DNA from: Craspedostauros australis
Lineage: Eukaryota; Bacillariophyta; Bacillariophyceae; Mastogloiales; Achnanthaceae
Direction of reading: 5' to 3'
Length of the DNA: 64,000 nt
Assembly (NCBI GenBank): GCA_026770025.1
Contig: JAMXDE010000008.1
Location: 1,178,001 to 1,242,000 of the forward strand
Part shown: in pieces, positions 44,801-55,215 of the stretch
Numbering within the stretch: position 1 is the first letter of the stretch
Layout: the number at the start of each line of letters is the position of its first letter
Made by a program: the position numbers and the translations under genes
The notes under the pieces: generated by a model
The model's database searches: none
What the model was told of the DNA's origin: nothing
Seen by the model: only the letters and a program-made list of their open reading frames with translations

Positions 44801-45840
44801 CCATCTGATGTGCCTTGCGTCGACGGCGTGCTTCCATCGGAGCGGTTTGGGTCATCAACTTCCTTCTGCCGATTCTCGATGGTGAAACATGACAGGGTGA
44901 TTCCAATGGCAAAACTTGGCCGGTATTGTCCATAGTTCTGCTGTTGCTGTTGCTGATACTGTTGCTGTTGATAGCCGTACTGTTGAGGACGAGGAGGATG
45001 CTGCTCGCCAGTCCGCCATGCGAAACCCATAGTGGTGCCTGTATCTTCATATCTCACATGAACGTTCTTCACCGTGACTGACAATGATGCTAGGATGTTG
45101 GCAATGTACTCCTGTACCCATTGCGTGCGGCCAGACGAGGTTACGGACGATTCCTGAACTCTTTTGATCAGCTCGGCGTCAAGCATGTTCTGCGCTTTCT
45201 CCTCCCTTGATCGGCGAAGATGTTCGGAAATTTTGGATTTCTCACCACCATCGCCATCAGCAACAGCGTGATTTTCAGTGTCATGTTCGTCGTCATGCTC
45301 ATCGTCGTCTTTGCCACCATCTCCCTGTTCATTATGCTCGCCTTCACGCCTGCCGTGGCCAGTGGTGGTACCCTTCGTTGTTGATTCCTCTGCCTGTCCA
45401 TCTGTCTGTTCAGCGCCGGCGTCAGTTTGAGCTTGCGCTTCAGCTTCGGCTTCAGCGTGATTTGCGTTGCTGGTGCCGTCGCCGTCGTCGTTGCTGGCAT
45501 CATATTTCTTCTTTGGTGTGAGGAGGATGTTGACATCCGAGAGCACGACGGAGCAGTTGCCGATGTCGAAGATTCTGGATCTGTCCGCCGATTGGCCCCA
45601 CTGCAGCTGTGACCGAAAGAGCTTCCATGGGATTTTGATCTCGAGGTTTCCGATGCTACCGTAGGAGATTTCGATGGGGCAGTCTGGGAAGAAGGATTGG
45701 ATCGCGGTTCTGCGGAGCTCGAGATCCTTGAGGACGATCTCTCCTTTCCAAGCGGAGATGCGCACTTTGTTCGTATCCAGGTTGGATATCAGATGACCAA
45801 CATGGGTCGTCAGCGCGTCCGTCAGATACCGCTCGAACAT
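26836..45840 (-). CDS. VPS13: VPS13 bridge-like lipid transfer protein, about 5,827 aa, six exons, with two PDZ-like domains
   Basis: Exons in reading order: 45840-37605, 37394-35957, 35703-31719, 31420-29961, 29616-29247, 28830-26836; all phases agree. Donors are GTAAGT, GTACGT, GTAAGT, GTAAGT and GTAAGC; the last acceptor (CCCAAAG) has a poor pyrimidine tract. The N-terminus MFERYLTDALTTHVGHLI is the chorein domain, and long beta-rich RBG repeats follow. Residues about 3386-3460 and 3503-3602 resemble PDZ domains. An SHR-BD region (HWEWSEDKW, FRRRRWYRS) spans the exon 3/4 join. The last 660 residues carry the VPS13 C-terminal/ATG2-like helical region (ISLRNHISTTPQL to GLLGLLVKPMIG) and a PH-like end. 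The family forms a hydrophobic groove that moves phospholipids at organelle contacts. A poly-Gln tract lies near residue 290. The length exceeds the usual 3,100-4,000 residues. Confidence 0.85.
29108..29154. repeat. CCAAGCA heptamer repeat in VPS13 intron 5
   Basis: Six to seven units of 7 bp inside the 416-bp intron between exons 5 and 6. Confidence 0.85.
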
Positions 45841-47513
45841 GCTACAGTGAAGGCCTTAACAACAGCAGGCGGCGGGAGTATGTGTGTGTGCGCGCCTTCT
45901 TCGTATGAAGCACGCGTAGTGTACTCGAGCACAACAGTGTGATATCTGCTTTGCTATCTCAGCCTGAGCCCGAGGTTGTATTTGTGTTTGTTTGTCTGGA
46001 TGATGTCGCGGACATCCATACGTATGTACATGGAGTATGCAAAAGGGACAAAACGGGGGTGATCAGAATGATGAGTACGATCTGCGATATGGTGGTGATG
46101 GTGGTGGTGACGGTGGCACCAGCAACGGTCTACAACTTGGACTCGTTACCCTCGCCGATTTCGGCTTCTTGGTTGAGTTCGTTGGTGGGATGGGTGACCT
46201 CTTCCTGTCTGTCTACCTGCCTACCTGCCTGCCTTTCTCAGCGTCCTTGCACTGCAATGACGGACTTCGCTTCGCGGCCTGGCGCAAGGATGATGATGAT
46301 GATGATGGATGTGATACGAGGTGCCTCAATCACGTGAGTGGGCTGTTCTATCTCTTGTATTCTAGAACAATAGAATATAATACAAGTACTCCACTCTCTC
46401 CAGAGCATACACTCGTACGAATACAACCACTCCACCAGAATTGCTGTGAAGTGCTCATGCACAAGTTCTTTACTCACTTGGATTGGGAGCACAATTGATT
46501 GGTGGATTGGCAGAGAGAGCGAGGATGATCACCGCAGCAACCGTAACTTCAGGAGTGGGGGCAGAAGTGCAAGGAGGCGTGGGTGTTGCTTCCCGTTTTT
46601 TGCGGTTTTTGGGTGTCTGTGTCCAATCCACCAAGGGAGGGGAGAAGGTGCACGCGATGGCTCGCGGAGATGTTGCGCGCCCTGGTTGATTTTTTTCGCA
46701 AGAACGGCACATGTGCTGTGTTTTTAGTCGTTGTTGGGGGTTGCGGATTGTGTCTTTTTTCTTGTTTTCACTGTTGTTGTGATGCGTTTCCGTGGTCAGT
46801 CCGTCGAGTCGTACATGCCTCTCTGCAAAATAGAGACAGGCAACAGTGAACACAGTAGACACGTCTCATCTGCCCGACTCCGCCATTGCCCACAATCCAT
46901 TACCATTTATTATATGTGCTGGCAGTTTATGCTCCAGATCAAGAGTTGTACTCTAACTAGGATGGGAGCCAAACACAACGAAATAGAGTGCTCTAGCAGA
47001 ACGCAGGATTATCCCGAAATGGTTTGTTCATCCTGGAGCAAGGTGGTCTCTCCTTTCCGCTCGTCGAGAAGGACTTCTCAACTCAACCAGTCGTCAAATT
47101 TGCGGGAGCACCCCTGACGATGAGTTCATTGACACTTCTTGAGCCAATACGATGAAGTTGTCGTGGGGGCAGAGCTGATTCAACAAAAGCAACTACCACA
47201 ACATTCGTCCTCGTCCGTATCTGGGCTCCAACAGCCAAAATGAGGATACGAGGGAGGGGAAACAACATACAAGTGCACTCCATTCTACTCTACTCTACTC
47301 TGTGCTCATGACAGCTTGCTCGTATTTCGGTCGAAAAAAAGGATTCTATTGATTTCTGTTACAAGTTTGGTGGTTGTTGGAAGCCATTCTTTTGCATAGC
47401 TTGGATTTGTTGTAGCGATGGTGCGTGTGCGCAGGCCCTACTCAATTCGATTCAAGGCTGGTGCCTTAGTTGATAGTTTGCGCGCAGCGTTGTTCATCAC
47501 CCGGTCGGACTGT
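45841..47513. other. Intergenic stretch between VPS13 start and PGK stop
   Basis: No gene seen; open frames are short and lack domains. It holds the VPS13 promoter side (TACTCGAG about 75 bp upstream of the ATG), GGTGGTGATGG-like and GATGATGAT repeats (about 46090-46120 and 46290-46310), CTGCCTACCTGCC repeats near 46210, and the PGK 3' untranslated region at the right. Confidence 0.5.
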
Positions 47514-49342
47514 TTATTTGTCGTTGAGGGCGATGACACCTGGGAGCTCCTTACCCTCGAGGAGCTCGAGGGAGGCACCTCCTCCGGTGGAGATGTGGCT
47601 CATGTCTCCGGCGCGTCCGGACTGCTCGGTGGCGGCGACAGAGTCTCCTCCTCCGATGATGGTGACGGCACCCTTCTCCTGGGTCAAGTCAGCCAAGATG
47701 TTGACAATTCCCATGGTTCCGGCGGCGAACTTCTCGAACTCGAACACACCCATTGGTCCGTTCATGATGATGGTCTTGCAGGTGGAGAGGGCCTCCTTCT
47801 GCTCCTCGGTGGTCTTTGGACCGTTGTCGAGTCCCATCCATCCCTCTGGGATCTCGGAAGAGGAAACGATCTGGGTCTCGGCCTCGGCGTCGAACTTGTC
47901 GGCGACGATGATGTCGCTTGGGAGGAGGATGGTCTTTCCGAGCTTCTCGGCCTTGGCGAGGACCTCCTTGGCGGTGTCAACGAAGTCGTCCTCGACGAGG
48001 GAGGTTCCGACCTCGAGTCCCTGGGCCTTGAGGAAGGTGAAGACCATGCCTCCGCCGATGATGACGACGTCGCACTTATCGAGGAGTGCCTCGAGGACGG
48101 TGATCTTGGTGGAGACCTTGGATCCTCCGACGATGGCGGCCATTGGCTTCTCTCCGCTGGTGACGGCTCCATCAAGGTATTCGAGCTCCTTGGCCAAAAG
48201 GAATCCGGAGACGGATGGCTGGAGGAACTTGGTGACACCCTCGGTGGAGGCGTGGGCGCGGTGGGCAGTACCGAAGGCATCGTTGACGTAAAGGTCGAAT
48301 GGAGCGGCGAGCTTCTCGACGAATCCTGCCTCGTTCTGGGTCTCCTCCTTGTAGAAGCGGGTGTTCTCGAGCATGATGACATCTCCCTCCTTGGCATCGC
48401 CAACGATCTTGGCAACCTCCTCACCGATGCAGTCTGGGGCGAGGGTGACGTCCTGTCCGAGGAGCTCGCTCATGCGCTCGGCGCATGGGGCGAGGGAGAA
48501 CTTGTCCTCTGGGCCATCCTTGGGGCGGCCCAAGTGGGAGCAGACAGAGACGATGGCGCCCTTGCCCTTGAGGTACTCGATGGTTGGGATGGAAGAACGG
48601 ATGCGGGTGTCATCGGTGATCTTCTTTCCATCGAGTGGGACGTTCACGTCGCAACGGACGAGAACCTTCTTGCCCTTGAGCTCGGCATCAGTGAGGTCCT
48701 CGATGGACTTCTTGGCCTCGAGCTCGAAGTCGAAGGCAGCAGATGGGGTGCGGACACCGAATGTGCCTGCAGACGACGAAATGCCCAGTGTGTGGGTTGG
48801 ATGTGGGGGGAGGGGGAAGAACGAGATAGAGGTTTGGAAATTGAATGTGAGATTGTGTGTGTTGACGGAGATTTGACAATTCATCATTGAAGCGGCGGCA
48901 GGTCAGTTGCCTTGGGATTGGATTGGGGTTTGCTGCAATTGTGCGGCATCGGTCATTGGTGGTGTCACCCAGATTCCCAAAAGGTGCCATGGACACGATG
49001 GGAACAACGCTTCTGAAAGATTCATCGCTACTCAAGCGTCCGTCGTACATCAACGAGTGCATGCCAATCGTTCGTCTCCGCATTTGATGCACATCTTTCC
49101 GGTCTGCATCCGACGTATCCGCAGATACGCATCAGGAACCACACATGTGCGGTTCGATCTCACAGAATGCAATGGACCAGATGATGTCAACGAATCTCAC
49201 TCGACGATCGATGGCAAGCAAACAAGTACCGCTGTTGTGATTGGCCGTGCTTTGGCTCAGTTGTCAACGTACTGACTGGGGCGAAGGCACCGGCGGTGGC
49301 GCTGGTGGCGAGGAGGGCGAGGGCGATCTTGGCGAACTTCAT
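47514..49342 (-). CDS. PGK: Plastid phosphoglycerate kinase precursor, 440 aa, two exons
   Basis: Exon 1 is 49342-49273 (23 codons plus one base); exon 2 is 48766-47514. The 506-bp intron has donor GTACGT and acceptor CTGCAG, and the join restores Ser in [15 protein letters not shown]. Exon 1 encodes a signal peptide ([18 protein letters not shown]) and the cleavage motif AFAP, followed by a short transit-like stretch. This is the bipartite presequence of complex red plastids, so the enzyme should act in the plastid Calvin cycle, converting 3-phosphoglycerate and ATP to 1,3-bisphosphoglycerate. Kinase motifs are intact: [30 protein letters not shown] and GGGDSVAA...[11 protein letters not shown]. 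Strong C-ending codon bias suggests high expression. The frame of exon 2 is open past the acceptor (to 48887), but that extension lacks a targeting peptide. Confidence 0.93.
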
Positions 49343-50486
49343 CTTGATTGTTGTTGTTGAGTTTTGGGAAAGCAGGTTAACGTCCTTTTTTTGTTTTTGT
49401 GAGAGGTTTGGGAACGGTAGTGGCGCAGAAACAACTCCGCACACGCACACACACGCCCAACCACACACATCCCCCTCGTCAATCCGACACGAGGCAAAGG
49501 CAGTTTGCGTGCACGTTTTTCCACAACCAACCAAAACCGAGACGACGACACTCAATTGACGAACGCGAAGCCACCACGGCGCACGAGAGGAGATGGTGAG
49601 TTGTTGGGCGGGTTTTGGATCCAACGAACGGAAGTGGGTACGCATGCGTTTGCCAACGAGGGGTTCGGATCAATGATTTTCGTTGGACGGCCTTGGTCTC
49701 AACTGTTGGCCTCGTTGGCAGACGCAACAGCGCACAACAACGTGCGTGCACAAAGGACATACGTACGCGTGCTTTCCACATCCTGACGTGTCGTATCTTT
49801 TGGCGTGCTTTATCCACGACTTGACTGACCCACGTGGTCCAACCGTTTCGTGTTCCCGTCGCCCGTCCGTCCATGCATCCGACACAACAACATCTGTTTG
49901 GTCGCAGCAGTCAACAATGGTCGATGATCCACTTAATCGATGTGACTAATTCGATCTGTCACAACTATGTGTAGCCAAGAATTTCCACAAAACATACAAT
50001 TGCCGCAACTCCAACTGAAGCCCAAAACGGCAATGACATGAGGTCGTGATGGCATGATAGTGCCACGACACGCAATAGCAAGAAGGAACAAACCAAACCC
50101 CCAACGATTTTGATGGACGAAGCACCACAAAGCGAGGCGAAGCGACGCAAGGCATAGCGCAACGCAGAACGGCACAGGTCACACCACATCACATCACATC
50201 ACGCCTTGATCGACCCGAGTCGCGCTGAACTTGAGTGACCCGACGAACTGCGAGCTACCCACGAGTATTAGTGGAGCGGAGAAGGCGGAACAGAACGAGA
50301 CGAAATAGGATACTCTCCCGTCACTCCAAGAGACAAAGCGCATCACGGAACCGATTGAACACGAGTAGAATCTCTGAGTGCTCTATCTATCCATCCATCA
50401 ATCAATCTCCACGCTGCGAGTCCCAATACAATCCGACTGGAACGGTCGATCAGCGATATCAAACGTGATACGAGTACGAGGAGGCC
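49343..50486. promoter_or_regulatory. Divergent intergenic region between PGK and the two-helix membrane gene
   Basis: 1.1 kb between two divergent start codons, so it must hold both promoters. CACACACAC and AACAACAAC tracts lie near the PGK start. TACGAGTA at 50469-50476 is 10 bp before the ATG at 50487. No ORF with a recognisable product. Confidence 0.55.
50469..50476 (+). promoter_or_regulatory. TACGAGTA octamer just upstream of the 50487 start codon
   Basis: One of at least eight exact intergenic copies in the window (also 12449, 26020, 53211, 53314, 54928, 57424 and 57821, counting both orientations). Function unknown; a promoter or 5' UTR element is an inference from position only. Confidence 0.35.
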
Positions 50487-51602
50487 ATGAGGAGGATATT
50501 CGGATCGAAAAAGCCGAAGCAGAAGAGGCTGTCGCCCAGCGCGCGGACTCCGGAGGGCATCGTCGCCTCCCATCCCATGTACCAATATGCGATGAATGAA
50601 TATGCGCAAACGGTGGCTCCGCAATCCTCCAACCACGATGGTCGGACCTCGATGCCTCTCAATGATGACGCCGATCTTAACAATCCTAACAACGGCGGGA
50701 ATGCATCTGCGGCACCCGCGGTGCCTCCGGAAGCCCCGGCTCCGCTCTCACCGTCCATGCTAAGCGCCCATGATATGCAGCAAATGCAGGCCGCGAACGC
50801 TGCCAGCGCCGGTCCTGGCGCAGCAAATGGCAGGACGGTTCCACCCATATCGCACACAGGATCCATGATGTCGGATGCATCGATGAGCCAACAGCAGCAA
50901 CGACCGCAACAGCAGCATCAAACCTACCAACAGCAACAGAAGCAGCAACAGCAACAGCAACAGTATCCACAAGCACCGTCGTCATCGTACTATCCGTACA
51001 TGGCCGCCGGGTCGAGGCACTGCGAAGTCATGCCAGATGCAACGTACGAAGAGAGCTACGGAGACGCCTACGTCGGTGGACCCATCCGGTACATTTATCC
51101 GTCAGGGTATCAATCGATGCGGCCGAGGGGGTGCCCGTGGAAGCTGTCGATAGCTGTTTGCGCCTCCTTCACATGGCTCTCCATCTTCATCATCGGGCAT
51201 TGCTCCAGCAGAGTGGACGCGGAGATTTACAACGAAAAATTTGATGACGATGTGCTCGTCTTCAAAGCCCGTTGGTGCGATTCCAGACCGCTCTACATGA
51301 TGTGGGTGATCAGCATGCTCATCACAGGACTGGCAGCGGCGTACTGCTCCATCATCGGCTACATCAAGGTCCGTGACTTTTCGGTCGCAAACGCCAGAAG
51401 CCAGCCTCCAGGGATGATGGGCAAGTCTGACTACTACGTCAAATTGGACGATACACCCCCGTCCGGCACAGGTTCGGAGGCATCCTACCGTTCGAACGTC
51501 AGATACAAGAAGACTATCTACCAGGCTGATGGTAATCCGCAGTTCTGGGGCGGCCACATTTATCGGCCCACGCAAGCGGCCGTCGCCATTACGAGCCGTT
51601 AG
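50487..51602 (+). CDS. Gln-rich protein with two predicted transmembrane helices, 371 aa, function unknown
   Basis: I do not recognise the family. The N-terminus is basic (MRRIFGSKKPKQKR), followed by about 130 residues rich in Asn, Ala, Pro and Ser and a long Gln run (about 135-165). Two hydrophobic helices follow at about 218-240 (WKLSIAVCASFTWLSIFIIG) and 268-294 (MMWVISMLITGLAAAYCSII), separated by a 25-residue loop with two Cys flanking acidic residues. The tail is hydrophilic and Ser/Tyr-rich. The start is the first ATG, 10 bp after a TACGAGTA motif. The ordered C-terminal 180 residues make a real gene likely; the Q-rich part alone would not. Confidence 0.65.
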   Translation: MRRIFGSKKPKQKRLSPSARTPEGIVASHPMYQYAMNEYAQTVAPQSSNHDGRTSMPLNDDADLNNPNNGGNASAAPAVPPEAPAPLSPSMLSAHDMQQMQAANAASAGPGAANGRTVPPISHTGSMMSDASMSQQQQRPQQQHQTYQQQQKQQQQQQQYPQAPSSSYYPYMAAGSRHCEVMPDATYEESYGDAYVGGPIRYIYPSGYQSMRPRGCPWKLSIAVCASFTWLSIFIIGHCSSRVDAEIYNEKFDDDVLVFKARWCDSRPLYMMWVISMLITGLAAAYCSIIGYIKVRDFSVANARSQPPGMMGKSDYYVKLDDTPPSGTGSEASYRSNVRYKKTIYQADGNPQFWGGHIYRPTQAAVAITSR

Positions 51603-54600
51603 CGAGAGGTAGATAGGGCTGCTTGCGATATCATTGGATCAGCACTTGGAGTGGTATTGCAGCTCTTGGGGCTCGAATGCGCGTCCGCGTACCATATACA
51701 TGAGCGAGATGCAGTGCCAACTTGGCCAGTGTCTACGTCTGTGTCCCTGTTGTCGCGAAAGGCGGTGCCAATACCTTTGCCGCATCTCTCGACGGACGGA
51801 CAGACGGACGGACGGACGGAATATCAACACGTTGGTGGCGTAGCAGATGAATACCAGTGGAGGGTTTACGATCTATGGTGGATGAGATGGATCCTGTCTC
51901 ATCTCTCTCTCTCTCTGGAGTCGTCCTCGCACCATACAGAGTACGAGAATACCATCATTTCGGCGGATCATGGTCCGTCTCCGCCAGGTCCAAATGTTAT
52001 GTCATGGTACATCATTGGTATTAGCTCCCCGAGCAGTGCACTAATACTCTATTCGCATCAGCGTCGGCACTAACAGCAATCAATGAAGAGTACTCCGCAG
52101 AGCTGCAGTATAGCGTCCCCGCAGAGCGCTCCCGTTCATCTTCAAATATCTAACCTGACCGGCGTAGAATACTCATCCATTACTCGACATTGATTCGCCG
52201 CACCATGTGTTTCCTCCGACAAACATTTGCATCCCAAGAGAATGCCAATGCCGCGCAGTCGTGATGCATGTCGTGGTCCACTTGTGGCCTCGTGCCGACA
52301 GCCGTCACAGACCAAACACGATCTAGCCACGGAGAATAGATGGGGCGCACGAGAGTAATGGAGTCGACCATGCGGACATGGGATCGCGAGGATCGGCAGC
52401 TGTTGCCATCATCCTCCAACACAGAACACGACGTACAAACACATGCGATCTGCAAGGGTGAAAAAATGAGGCCACGAACGAGTCACACGATTAGGCACAA
52501 AACGCCGCGAAATTTCTCCAACACACACACCGAAGAGACAGGGGACACCAATAAATCCTGTCGGCGGTTGACGAATCATTGGCCGGTTTTGAATGACCAA
52601 ACGCTTTCCGATTGGCACGACAGGAACATTCCGCGGGCAGAGTCGATCGTATTATAATTGGCAACTTCGGATGAAGCGTTCCTGGGCCACGCTGTTGCAC
52701 AATTCGGGCACACACAAGCCGCGAGCAGGAATGCGCACTCTCGGATGGCGTGGGCGCAGAGAGACGCTAACAAAGAGTGGCCAACGCTTGCCCTGTCTCT
52801 CCCTTTTCGCAGAGAGAGAATTTTCGACAACCGCCCAGGAAGGATAGAGGAACGGACCAACAACACCAACCTCAAGAGAGAAGTCTGAGACGGAGCACGT
52901 ACCATACCATGCACTGACGGAGACTGGCATCTGCACGAACTTGATTACGTAGCATTATAGTGCTCTGGAGTCGAGTGTGTGTAACGAAAGAGCGAGACAC
53001 AAGGTGTAGCGCTCCACTGTGATTCCTGTGATAGACACCGGGGAAAAGAACTACCGCCATCGTTCTGATTGATACAAAGCAGCACGTGTTGTTGGGGAAG
53101 AGCGCATATCCTCAAAGGGCAGAGCGCCTGCAGGGCGCCATGCTCGTACGAAGTCCTCGCGGCACAGAAGAAAGAAGGGTGCCAACCAAGTTCGATTCGT
53201 TGCGAAAGTGTACGAGTACAGCCTACGCGCGTGGAGGGGGAAGACGGTGAAACCTTGTTGCTTGGTATGGTGCGTACCTATCTACATGTACGGTAGGCTG
53301 CTATAACTGCGACTACGAGTACGAAGACAGGAACATAGCATAGCATATCGTAACGTATCGTAGCCTAACGTATCGTATCGTATCGTCGTTGCCGCTGTGA
53401 GTGCTCAGCGACGAACACACAAAGATACGAGCGGGTCGTACTAGTACGAGGACAAGTATGAGCACGAACACGAGCCGTGGTACCCGGACAAACACAGAGC
53501 CGGACGACATACAAACCGTTCTACCATTGCCCGCAACGCCCTTGTTGCCCTCGTGTTGCTGGAGCATGTCTGTTTGGCGCGCAAATTGCCTTGGCGATGA
53601 GTGTGTGACGTGTCCAGCCATGTGGTAGTTTTCCGTGCAAGATAAGTGATTTGAATTCCAGTCACATGTTAGGCATCGACGTTGCGGCTGGCACGAGTCG
53701 AGATGTGCAAAGAGCGGATTTGTGACTACCGTGATTAGGCGGCAACGCGTGCATCGTTAAGAGAGGAAATGGCACAAGGGTAACTCTTTCGAGTCGATAC
53801 TTTTCCGTCATGTCACAGTTCGCAAAAGAATGTGAGACGGATGACACACGCAAGTCAAGGAAATTTCTGCAACGAGAGGAGATTGATTCTGGAAATCTCC
53901 ACAATGCCACATGACACAACGCACAGTTCAAACAAGCGCATAGTGGCGAAGCACACGGTGAAGTCCACAGCGAAGCACACAAAGAAGCAAGACCACACGA
54001 GGGACTCCTTCCTGCTCCATTGTTTGTCGTCCGAAAACGGCCGAGAAGAGTGTCGGTCGTAAAGTAAACACAAGGCAACGCACCAAACACAGTATCACTT
54101 GCAAATACTCGCAGACCAGCCAAAGCCAACAGCGGCAACAGCCGCATCAAAGAGAGGTCTCATGTGCGACAAGCAGAGTGAAACGCGGTGAGTGGGGGCG
54201 AACGGAGCCAATCGCCTATGTAAATGCGAAAGGTGACAGCATGATCGGATCAAGAGGCTAAACACGGATGAAACGACAGGACCATTGCGCCCCTCCCTCT
54301 TTCCATAGCGCGGCTCTTGCCCATCCGGTCCCCCTTTCTTCGGCATTTTGTATGTGTGAATTGCGTGTGCGTCCATGTCGAAATGTGTGGCTGTGTGATG
54401 CGGTTGCTGGCTCGTTGGTGCATCATTGCCGCCGTCGCCACCGCGGCCGCCGCATCCATGGAAAAGCCATCATCTTGCATCGATGGCGACGGCTGGCATC
54501 AATCCCAACAGTGTTTACCATCAGTGTTCGTAATCGCACCCGCAACTTGCGCCATTTCTTCTGGTTTTTTATGTGCAGGGGTACGATTGCTCTGCTCTGC

Positions 54601-55215
54601 CATACTCGTGCACGTAGGTATCGCACTCGCATGGCAATGCGCTTCGGTCCACTTGCTTCCCTTTTTCTCCCAGCCCGTGTCTGCCAGCATTGGCAACGTA
54701 TCGGTAACCACAAGCGCACTGCTCACAAATTCTGCTATCGCCGTTTCTCCATCCTTCTTCATTCATCCCATCAACTCATCAACATCATCGTCGACAACCT
54801 CCGCTACCACCACACCGACTCCGCCCGATTCCACTCTACGCCTATTTACTCTCACCCTTCTGCGAAAAGGACACGTCAACATCAGGAATATCGCATCCTG
54901 TGCATGGGGCAAACCAGGAACGGCGTGTACTCGTACGATCAAGAAGACAGACAGCATCGACATCAGCATCGACATCAGCATCATCTGTGACATTAGCGAA
55001 AGTGGCAGGAGCAGCAGAAGAAGTAACAGTAGCAGTAGCAATATCAGTAGCAGTAGCAATAGCAATATCACCGACAGCCAGATCGAGCAACGGAGCAACG
55101 ATCCCATCGGCATCAATATTTGGACCACGGCAGCTAAAACAGCAGGTAGCGGCGGCATCACCAACATTCACAGCAACGGCGGAGGCGGGGCTGGGGGGAG
55201 CATCCCAACGAGGAG
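51603..55215. other. Long intergenic stretch (3.6 kb)
   Basis: No gene I can support. Features are a GACGGACG repeat (51791-51820), a GTATC-type repeat (about 53340-53390), three TACGAGTA octamers (53211-53218, 53314-53321, 54928-54935) and AGCAGTAGCAATA-type repeats (about 55005-55070). A pyrimidine-rich tract ending TTATGTGCAG near 54580 resembles a splice acceptor and could mark a 5' untranslated exon of the next gene. An open frame 54317-55405 crosses into that gene in another frame and looks spurious. Confidence 0.45.
51791..51820. repeat. GACG/GACGGA short tandem repeat
   Basis: Seven near-identical GACG(GA)-type units, read directly. Confidence 0.8.

Noticed and set aside
2557-45840. 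Functional gene cluster for autophagy and lipid transfer
   Set aside because: Genes have mixed orientation, separate promoters and are split by transposons. Shared themes among common housekeeping genes are expected by chance.
48767-48887. PGK start at the Met of the open exon-2 frame
   Set aside because: The extension has no targeting signal and lies across the splice acceptor; joining to exon 1 yields a proper presequence.
47418-48890. 490-codon plus-strand ORF opposite PGK
   Set aside because: Exact antisense of PGK exon 2. It is open because the strong C-ending codon bias removes stops from the opposite frame; the Gly/Leu/Glu-rich product has no domain.
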